NCBI GenBank assembly: GCA_947311635.1
Contig: CAMZLD010000077.1
Span: 1 to 39,327, forward strand
Direction: 5' to 3'
Length of the DNA stretch: 39,327 bases
DNA from: an uncultured Flavobacteriaceae bacterium
GTDB taxonomy: Bacteria > Bacteroidota > Bacteroidia > Flavobacteriales > Flavobacteriaceae
The notes beneath the pieces were generated by a model. That model did no database searches and was not told the DNA's origin. It saw only the letters and a program-made list of their open reading frames with translations. This document shows positions 30,675 through 39,327 of the stretch, one piece after another; position 1 is the stretch's first letter, and every line of letters starts with the position of its first letter. Position numbers and translations under genes: made by a program.

Positions 30675-32675
30675 TTAGAGTCTTTTTTTTATGATGAGCT
30701 CGCCTTTTCTGTTGTAGGCTCTCCAAATTCCAGATTGTTTACCTTTTCTAAATTTACCAGAAATTTTAAGGACTCCGTTTGGATAATATTCTTTATAGCT
30801 TCCGTGTTTTAATCCATTTTTTAATTCAATAACACGATAGGTTTTTCCAGTATCAAATCTTGTTGTATAGCTTTTTGCATTTAAATCGGTAGGGTAGATT
30901 TCTTTTATATTAAAGACGGTTTTTTTATTTATTTCTGAAGGTGTATTGTTTTCAAACACTAATTTGTTTTCTATTAATTGTGCTTCAATCCCTGCTGTAC
31001 TTTCAAAAATTGTTTTGTTTTTTACAATTTTCGGGTCTTGATATTTAATAACAAAACTGCTTTTAAAGATGTTTTTTTCGGGTGTTAATTGAAATCCTAA
31101 TTGCGGAAAACAAATGATAAAGTCTTTGTTTTTATGCATACTCTTCTTTGTTGCTGTGTTGGCAAGAGCGTATGCACTTTTGTATAAAATAGGTGTATTG
31201 ATGTATGTAAATACACTTGATTGAGTTTCAAAATTTTTATTAAAATTTTGAAACTCAATATTATTTTTAAGGGTTTTGTGTTTTATTTTTTGATTGATAA
31301 TGTGTTTTAAAGTATTGGGGTGATTGCTAAACACAACAACATCATCAATGATTGTGTAATATGGTTTTTCGATGGCTTTAAATACATCACCAAGTATGAT
31401 TTTAAAAAAACTTTTTATTGATAAATAATTAATGTCAAATCCTTTATAGTTTATTTGTTTAAACTTTACTGGTGTTCTTTTTTTTATTTGTGTTAAAATA
31501 AAGTCTAATTCTTTTTTAGCGATTGATATATTTTTAGTTTTAATTACCAATGCAACATCATTTTTAGCATTCTTTATTGGCGAGGAAACATGAATCAAAG
31601 CAATTTCATTACCAATCCAGCTAATAAAGTTTTTTTTGATATTGATTTTTAGTACATTTTCAACTTTTTCTAATCCGTCTAAATAACTTTTAAACTGTGT
31701 GGTATTTTCTTTTAGAATGTCTTCAAAATTTTGATAAAAAGTTGTAAAATTCTGAAAACTAAAGCTTGTATAGATGGCTGTTTTTTCTGGAATAATTGCA
31801 GTGATAGTTCTTTTTCCAATGCCAGATTTATGAATGGCTTTTAAATAGGTAGAAGCTGTTTCGCTAACGTTTGTAAAGCCATTGGCAATTAATAAATTGT
31901 TCTCTAAATCAAAATTGAAACCAGAAAATAGTAAATTTTCATTTAAATTTTTAATGATGTAATGTGGCTTATCTGTAAAGGTTTTTACAAACGCATTTAA
32001 GTTTTTGTATTGAAAATACAATCTAAAAAGATTATTTTCATCTACTTTTTTTTGAATCTCTAAAAAATTGAGATCTCTGCCAATTTTAGGATCTAAATAT
32101 TCATCTATAGAAGCTTCAACTAGAGTATGTGTGTAAGAGGCAATGAGTTGGTTTTTAATAAAAGAAAGATAAAAAGTATCTCTTGTTTTTTTATCAAAGA
32201 TTTCAACAATTTCTTGGTTGTGATATTTTCTGCTGGTTACTTTAAAGTTATTGTTTACGAGTTTGTTGATATTGCTTTTTAAAAGGTTTAAACGTGCCAA
32301 TTTTTGCAAGTCTATAATATATAAAAAGCTATACGCTTTTGGTTTGTACATATGGGCAGAGATGAGGACTTCTCGGTTGCCAATGTAGTTTAATAGTCCT
32401 TTACGTTGTTTAAAAATAGTATCTAACTTTGTAATGCTTAAGGTGAGCTGTTTAAAGTATTCGTTGTTTTGAAGATGATTCCAAACCTCACTTTTACTAA
32501 TTGTTTCCCAGTTGTCTAGTGGCTTTTGCGTTTCAATAATATAAACGGCATCTTTTGGTACTAGGTAAATAGATTGTAAATTGTCTTTTTCTGCAACGTA
32601 AAACACATACAACTGCTGAAGAATAATTACTAAAACAAGCAACAAAAGACCTATAAATACCTTTTTTTTAGTCAT
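30675..32675 (-). CDS. Hypothetical membrane-anchored envelope protein with C-terminal YwqK/MORN-like repeats
   Basis: N-terminal TM anchor; long uncharacterised region; C-terminal LKNGLKHGSYKEYYPNGVLKISGKFRKGKQSGIWRAYNRKGEL resembles YwqK/MORN repeats. Confidence 0.65.
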   Translation of the reverse strand: MTKKKVFIGLLLLVLVIILQQLYVFYVAEKDNLQSIYLVPKDAVYIIETQKPLDNWETISKSEVWNHLQNNEYFKQLTLSITKLDTIFKQRKGLLNYIGNREVLISAHMYKPKAYSFLYIIDLQKLARLNLLKSNINKLVNNNFKVTSRKYHNQEIVEIFDKKTRDTFYLSFIKNQLIASYTHTLVEASIDEYLDPKIGRDLNFLEIQKKVDENNLFRLYFQYKNLNAFVKTFTDKPHYIIKNLNENLLFSGFNFDLENNLLIANGFTNVSETASTYLKAIHKSGIGKRTITAIIPEKTAIYTSFSFQNFTTFYQNFEDILKENTTQFKSYLDGLEKVENVLKINIKKNFISWIGNEIALIHVSSPIKNAKNDVALVIKTKNISIAKKELDFILTQIKKRTPVKFKQINYKGFDINYLSIKSFFKIILGDVFKAIEKPYYTIIDDVVVFSNHPNTLKHIINQKIKHKTLKNNIEFQNFNKNFETQSSVFTYINTPILYKSAYALANTATKKSMHKNKDFIICFPQLGFQLTPEKNIFKSSFVIKYQDPKIVKNKTIFESTAGIEAQLIENKLVFENNTPSEINKKTVFNIKEIYPTDLNAKSYTTRFDTGKTYRVIELKNGLKHGSYKEYYPNGVLKISGKFRKGKQSGIWRAYNRKGELIIKKRL
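31220..31259. repeat. Perfect 18-bp inverted repeat with 4-nt loop inside a CDS
   Basis: ATTGAGTTTCAAAATTTT-TATT-AAAATTTTGAAACTCAAT. Confidence 0.95.
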
Positions 32676-33261
32676 TTAATTGTTTTTTTAAAGGGAGTCC
32701 TAAAAATTCATTTGTGTATTCTGGAGTAAACAGTAATTCCCATTTTCCGTCAGTAAACTGATAGACCATTTTTTTTCCTTTTAGCTGTTTCGTTACAGTA
32801 CTGTTATTAGTTTTGCTAAAAGTAGTTTTCAAAATAATAACAAGCGCCTTGTTGTAAGAAACATTAAAAATAGGTCTACTAATCGAACAATATTCATCTA
32901 AAAAATAATTGTTTTTAAGTATTATATTTTGGTCAATAATTTTTTTATCATTTATAATATCTGTAGTTATTTTAAATGTTTTAAAGAAGTTGATTTGTTT
33001 TTTTAAATGAAGAGTATCTTTTGTTTGTAAATTTTTTTTTAATTTTTTTATGAAAGCGTTACCGTAAAAAGATGGTTTTATTTTTTCACTTATAGATAGC
33101 GGTTTATTTAAACAATAATTTGAAGATAAAATATCTTCTTTGTTGTCATTGTACACTTGCAGTATTAAGTTTTTAATTTGATTTGAATCATTCGTCATTT
33201 TAATGCTTTTACAACTATAAAAGCTAGGCATAAAGAAAAGAAATACAATTAATGATTTCAT
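32668..33261 (-). CDS. Hypothetical lipoprotein
   Basis: MKSLIVFLFFMPSFYSCKS lipobox; start of downstream gene overlaps its stop by 8 nt. Confidence 0.65.
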   Translation of the reverse strand: MKSLIVFLFFMPSFYSCKSIKMTNDSNQIKNLILQVYNDNKEDILSSNYCLNKPLSISEKIKPSFYGNAFIKKLKKNLQTKDTLHLKKQINFFKTFKITTDIINDKKIIDQNIILKNNYFLDEYCSISRPIFNVSYNKALVIILKTTFSKTNNSTVTKQLKGKKMVYQFTDGKWELLFTPEYTNEFLGLPLKKQLND

Positions 33262-33263
33262 GG

Positions 33264-34892
33264 CTAAACCTGTAATATACCTAAATTAAATTTCTTTTCA
33301 ATGGGTGCATGATTGGCGGCTTCTATGCCCATAGAAATCCACGTTCTGGTATCTAATGGATTAATAACACCATCTGTCCAGATACGAGATGCTGCAAAAT
33401 ATGGAGAAACTTGCTCATCATACCTAGATTTAATTTTATTAAAGAGCTCTTTTTCTTGCGCTTCGGTTATTTTTTCTCCTCGTTTTTTTAGCGAAGCGGT
33501 TTCAATTTGCAGCAGTACTTTTGCAGCAGAATTACCACTCATTACTGCTAGCTCTGCACTTGGCCACGCAACAATGAATCGCGGGTCATAAGCTTTGCCA
33601 CACATTGCATAATTTCCGGCACCGTAGGAGTTGCCAATAACAATCGTAAATTTAGGTACGACTGAATTACTAACTGCATTGACCATTTTTGCACCATCTT
33701 TGATGATGCCGCCATGTTCGCTTTTACTGCCAACCATAAAGCCTGTAACATCTTGTAAAAAAACCAATGGTATCTTTTTTTGATTACAATTGGCTATAAA
33801 ACGGGTGGCTTTGTCTGCACTGTCAGAATATATTACGCCGCCAAATTGCATTTCTTTTTTGGCGTTTTTTACTAATTTACGTTGGTTGGCAACAATACCA
33901 ACTGCCCAACCATCTATTCTAGCATAGGCGCAAATAATTGTTTTTCCGAAGTCTTTTTTATATTCTTCAAATTCAGATGCGTCTACCAGACGTTTTATGA
34001 TTTCTTTCATATCGTATTGATCAGCACGAGATTTTGGCAAAATTCCGAAGATATCTTCTTCATTATCTTTTGGCATTAAAGTTTTTATTCTGTTAAAACC
34101 AGCTTTTTCAAAAGCCCCAATTTTGTTTACCAACTTTTTAATTTTATCAAGCGCATCTTTATCATCTTTTGCTTTATAATCTGCTACACCAGAAATTTCA
34201 TTGTGTGTAGTTGCACCGCCTAAGGTTTCGTTGTCAATACTTTCACCGATAGCTGCTTTAACTAAATAACTTCCTGCTAAAAAAATACTAGCGGTTTTAT
34301 CAACCATAATAGCTTCATCACTCATAATTGGGAGGTAAGCACCACCAGCAACACAACTGCCCATAACAGCAGAAATTTGTGTAATACCCATACTGCTCAT
34401 AATGGCATTGTTTCTAAAAATACGTCCAAAGTGTTCTTTGTCAGGGAAAATTTGGTCCTGCATGGGTAAATATACGCCTGCAGAATCTACTAAATAAATG
34501 ATGGGTAATTTATTTTCCATTGCAATTTCTTGAGCACGTAAATTCTTTTTGCCAGTAATAGGAAACCAAGCACCCGCTTTAACAGTAGCATCATTGGCAA
34601 CAACAACACAAAGTTTTTTTGAAATGTAGCCTAACTTTACCACAACGCCACCAGAAGGGCATCCGCCGTGTTCTGCATACATTTTATCACCGGCAAAGGT
34701 GGCAATTTCGATACTTTTTGTTTTAGAATCAAGTAAATAATCAATACGCTCTCTTGCAGTCATTTTTCCTTTAGAATGTTGTTTTTCGATGCGTTTATCA
34801 CCACCGCCTTTATAAACTGCTTGCAGTCTTTTTTTTAAATCTGAAAGTAAAAGCTTATTGTGATCTTCGTTTTTGTTGAAGTTGATGTCCAT
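33264..34892 (-). CDS. Acyl-CoA carboxylase beta subunit (carboxyltransferase; MCC/PCC-beta type)
   Basis: KGKMTARERIDYLLD, HGGCPSGGVVVKLG, VDSAGVYLPMQDQIFPD, GSCVAGGAYLPIMSDE; start likely at 34892 (MDINFNKNEDH). Confidence 0.93.
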   Translation of the reverse strand: MDINFNKNEDHNKLLLSDLKKRLQAVYKGGGDKRIEKQHSKGKMTARERIDYLLDSKTKSIEIATFAGDKMYAEHGGCPSGGVVVKLGYISKKLCVVVANDATVKAGAWFPITGKKNLRAQEIAMENKLPIIYLVDSAGVYLPMQDQIFPDKEHFGRIFRNNAIMSSMGITQISAVMGSCVAGGAYLPIMSDEAIMVDKTASIFLAGSYLVKAAIGESIDNETLGGATTHNEISGVADYKAKDDKDALDKIKKLVNKIGAFEKAGFNRIKTLMPKDNEEDIFGILPKSRADQYDMKEIIKRLVDASEFEEYKKDFGKTIICAYARIDGWAVGIVANQRKLVKNAKKEMQFGGVIYSDSADKATRFIANCNQKKIPLVFLQDVTGFMVGSKSEHGGIIKDGAKMVNAVSNSVVPKFTIVIGNSYGAGNYAMCGKAYDPRFIVAWPSAELAVMSGNSAAKVLLQIETASLKKRGEKITEAQEKELFNKIKSRYDEQVSPYFAASRIWTDGVINPLDTRTWISMGIEAANHAPIEKKFNLGILQV

Positions 34893-34915
34893 GTGTATGT
34901 TTATAATCTTGAAAT

Positions 34916-34923
34916 CAAAAATA
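34916..34923 (-). promoter_or_regulatory. Putative -7 element (TATTTTTG on minus strand) for the carboxyltransferase gene
   Basis: Matches TAnnTTTG about 24 nt upstream of the start; no clear -33 TTG. Confidence 0.35.
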
Positions 34924-35014
34924 AGCAAAATAAATAGTTAAATGATAATCCTAAACTATTTTTAAAAAGATGAAAAAAAAAATTATCTTGCTAGTTCTTA
35001 TAAATACTTAATAA

Positions 35015-37051
<2,037 letters not shown>

Positions 37052-37102
37052 CCGTATTCATTTTATTTTCAAAAAATAAATGTCGATATTTGCCTTTACA
37101 AT

Positions 37103-37183
37103 GCGCAAAGGATAGTAGCGGCATCTCCCGATTTTTTATCGGGAATATAGCGAATAGCCTGACCCAAAATTTGGGATGCGCCC
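37103..37183. repeat. Structured intergenic element (tandem hairpins)
   Basis: TCCCGAT-ttttt-ATCGGGA hairpin (37126-37144) and CCCAA-AAT-TTGGG hairpin (37163-37175), then GCGCCC; the GC-rich 3' part stands out from the flanks. Confidence 0.65.
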
Positions 37184-37200
37184 AAAAAAAATCAAAAATC

Positions 37201-37383
37201 ATGTCAATGAATAAAAATACAATATTAGGTTGGGCAACATTTATAATGATTGTTGTCGGAATTACATTAATTTTAATGGGAGCCTACCGATATAATGAAG
37301 TAGCAGGTTGGGGTTTTGCTGCTGTTGGTGTTGGTTTTTTAGCCAATGCTTGGGTGTATAATGCATTAAAAGGAAGAGTATAA
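37201..37383 (+). CDS. Small two-TM membrane protein (CAL67264 family-like)
   Basis: MSMNKNTILGWATFIMIVVGITLILMGAYRYNEVAGWGFAAVGVGFLANAWVYNALKGRV; the longer ORF from 37090 reads through the hairpin element and is probably spurious. Confidence 0.75.
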   Translation: MSMNKNTILGWATFIMIVVGITLILMGAYRYNEVAGWGFAAVGVGFLANAWVYNALKGRV

Positions 37384-37393
37384 TTTATTTAAA

Positions 37394-37425
37394 CTAACCA
37401 CTAACCACTAACCACTAACCACTAA
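37394..37425 (+). repeat. Tandem heptanucleotide repeat (CTAACCA)x4 plus partial copy, just upstream of ettA
   Basis: ctaacca x4 then ctaa, ending 3 nt before the ATG at 37429. Confidence 0.95.
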
Positions 37426-37428
37426 AAC

Positions 37429-39120
37429 ATGTCAGACGATAAAAAAGTCATCTTTTCGATGAACAAGGTTTCAAAAACCTACTCAAGTGCCAACAAACCA
37501 GTTTTAAAAGATATTTATTTAAGTTTTTTTTATGGTGCCAAAATAGGTATTCTAGGACTAAATGGTTCTGGTAAATCAACCTTGTTAAAAATTATTGCAG
37601 GTGTAGAAAAAAATTACCAAGGAGACGTGGTATTTTCTCCAGGTTATAAAGTAGGTTATTTAGAGCAAGAGCCTAAGCTTGATGATGCTAAAACAGTGAT
37701 AGAAATCGTAAAAGAAGGTGTTGCAGAAACCGTTGGTATCTTAGATGAATACAATAAAATAAACGACATGTTTGCTTTAGAAGAAGTTTATTCTGATGCC
37801 GATAAGATGGAAAAATTAATGGCGCAACAAGCAGACTTACAAGATAAAATAGATGCTTCTAACGCATGGGAGTTAGATACCAAATTAGAAATTGCTATGG
37901 ATGCTTTGCGTACACCAGAAGGTAATACGCCTATAAAAAATCTTTCTGGAGGTGAACGTAGAAGAGTAGCGCTTTGCAGATTGCTTTTACAAGAGCCAGA
38001 AATTTTATTGTTAGATGAGCCAACCAATCATTTAGACGCAGAATCTGTACATTGGTTAGAGCATCATTTAGCACAATATAAAGGCACTGTTATTGCGGTA
38101 ACGCACGACCGCTATTTTTTAGATAACGTAGCTGGATGGATTTTAGAATTAGATAGAGGTGAAGGCATACCTTGGAAAGGAAATTACTCATCTTGGTTAG
38201 ATCAAAAATCAAAAAGATTGGCGCAAGAAAGTAAAACAGCATCTAAACGTCAAAAAACGCTAGAACGAGAGTTAGAATGGGTGCGTCAAGGAGCTAAAGG
38301 GCGACAAACAAAACAAAAAGCAAGACTCAAAAATTACGATAAATTAATGAGTCAAGATCAAAAACAAGTAGATGCTAAACTAGAAATTTATATACCCAAT
38401 GGTCCGCGATTAGGAACCAATGTAATCGAAGCTAAAGGAGTTTCAAAAGCATTTGGAGATAAATTATTGTACGAAAATCTAGAATTTAATTTACCACAAG
38501 CAGGTATTGTTGGTATTATTGGCCCTAATGGAGCTGGTAAAACAACCATATTTAAAATGATTATGGGTGAAGAAACGCCAGATAAAGGTGCATTTGTTGT
38601 TGGTGAAACTGCAAAAATTGCCTATGTAGATCAGGCACATTCTAATATAGACCAAGATAAAACTATTTGGCAAAATTTTTCTGACGAGCAAGAGCTCATT
38701 ACTATGGGTGGACGCCAAGTAAATTCTAGAGCCTATTTAAGTCGGTTTAACTTTGCTGGTAGTGAACAAAATAAAAAAGTTTCTATGCTTTCTGGTGGAG
38801 AGCGAAATAGACTTCATCTTGCCATGACTTTAAAAGAAGAAGGCAACGTTTTATTACTAGATGAACCTACCAATGATTTAGATGTAAATACCCTACGTGC
38901 TTTAGAAGAAGGGCTTGAAAACTTTGCTGGCTGTGCGGTTGTGATTAGTCACGATCGTTGGTTTTTAGATAGAGTTTGTACCCATATTTTGGCTTTTGAA
39001 GGAGATAGCCAAGTCTATTTTTTTGAAGGAGGTTTTTCTGATTATGAAGAAAATAAAAAGAAACGTCTTGGTGGAGATTTAATGCCGAAACGAATTAAGT
39101 ATAAAAAATTAATTCGTTAA
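37429..39120 (+). CDS. ettA: Energy-dependent translational throttle protein EttA (ABC-F)
   Basis: Two ABC domains: GLNGSGKSTLLKIIAG / LSGGERRRVALCRLLL and GPNGAGKTTIFKMIMG / LSGGERNRLHLAMTL; EttA-like linker and C-terminus. Confidence 0.96.
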   Translation: MSDDKKVIFSMNKVSKTYSSANKPVLKDIYLSFFYGAKIGILGLNGSGKSTLLKIIAGVEKNYQGDVVFSPGYKVGYLEQEPKLDDAKTVIEIVKEGVAETVGILDEYNKINDMFALEEVYSDADKMEKLMAQQADLQDKIDASNAWELDTKLEIAMDALRTPEGNTPIKNLSGGERRRVALCRLLLQEPEILLLDEPTNHLDAESVHWLEHHLAQYKGTVIAVTHDRYFLDNVAGWILELDRGEGIPWKGNYSSWLDQKSKRLAQESKTASKRQKTLERELEWVRQGAKGRQTKQKARLKNYDKLMSQDQKQVDAKLEIYIPNGPRLGTNVIEAKGVSKAFGDKLLYENLEFNLPQAGIVGIIGPNGAGKTTIFKMIMGEETPDKGAFVVGETAKIAYVDQAHSNIDQDKTIWQNFSDEQELITMGGRQVNSRAYLSRFNFAGSEQNKKVSMLSGGERNRLHLAMTLKEEGNVLLLDEPTNDLDVNTLRALEEGLENFAGCAVVISHDRWFLDRVCTHILAFEGDSQVYFFEGGFSDYEENKKKRLGGDLMPKRIKYKKLIR

Positions 39121-39121
39121 T

Positions 39122-39139
39122 AACCTGAGTTCGACCTAA
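39122..39139 (+). repeat. Direct repeat copy 1: AACCTGAGTTCGACCTAA
   Basis: Identical 18-mer at 39288-39305; begins 2 nt after the ettA stop codon. Confidence 0.9.
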
Positions 39140-39287
39140 ACTTACATCAAAGAAGCTTTATAAATAGTGAGATTTGGACAATAAAAACGAAGATTTAGTA
39201 TTAAATTAAGGCTTTTATTGTTCAAGATTGCTGTTTAGAAGGTTTTCAGCCCTTGCATTATACTTCGTTATGTTTTTTTAAACTAAA

Positions 39288-39305
39288 AACCTGAGTTCGA
39301 CCTAA
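39288..39305 (+). repeat. Direct repeat copy 2: AACCTGAGTTCGACCTAA
   Basis: Identical to 39122-39139, spaced 166 bp start-to-start. Confidence 0.9.
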
Positions 39306-39327
39306 GGATTTAGTAAAACAGCGTTAA

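Noticed and set aside
33264-34892. Acyl-CoA carboxylase beta subunit without an adjacent biotin-carboxylase subunit, as an anomaly
   Set aside because: Stand-alone carboxyltransferase genes are not unusual in Bacteroidota; partner subunits may be elsewhere.
37090-37200. N-terminal extension of the 37090..37383 ORF
   Set aside because: It reads through the hairpin element; the conserved-looking membrane protein starts at 37201 or 37207.
37394-37425. Heptamer array as a CRISPR array
   Set aside because: The unit is 7 nt with no spacers and no cas genes nearby.
39122-39139. GAGTTCGACC as a tRNA T-arm
   Set aside because: No acceptor, anticodon or D-arm can be built around either copy; the motif is simply repeated.

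Overview
This is an AT-rich chromosomal window, almost certainly from a marine Flavobacteriaceae genome (inferred from gene content and from -33/-7 promoters of the TTG-N17-23-TAnnTTTG type). It is densely coding and mostly housekeeping or conserved accessory genes: tsaD, a TamB-like protein, an SSS-family symporter, pfkA-gap-mgsA, ridA, an LptD-like protein, amidase, MlaD-like protein, an HdrC/HdrB-like membrane Fe-S pair, a SPOR lipoprotein, menA/menC/menE with an embedded CPBP protease, a sterol-desaturase-family protein, an Asp-box (BNR) beta-propeller lipoprotein, a large VCBS/ASPIC-UnbV lipoprotein, a zinc-ribbon protein, yebC, two poorly characterised envelope proteins, an acyl-CoA carboxylase beta subunit, a FadH-like flavoprotein, a CAL67264-like small membrane protein and ettA. 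I see no CRISPR array, tRNA, rRNA, prophage or obvious defence island, and no clearly new protein-coding system. The unexplained signals are at the DNA level: (1) the octamer CTTCGGAA/TTCCGAAG occurs at least 16 times by hand count; (2) heptanucleotide CTAACCA repeats lie directly upstream of or abutting genes at three loci, one filling an intergenic gap with exactly eight heptads; (3) a perfect 18-bp inverted repeat with a 4-nt loop lies inside a CDS; (4) two palindromes are embedded in predicted promoters (yebC, menC/desaturase); (5) a structured intergenic element lies upstream of the CAL67264-like gene; (6) a repeated AACCTGAGTTCGACCTAA motif follows ettA and resembles a mobile-element end.
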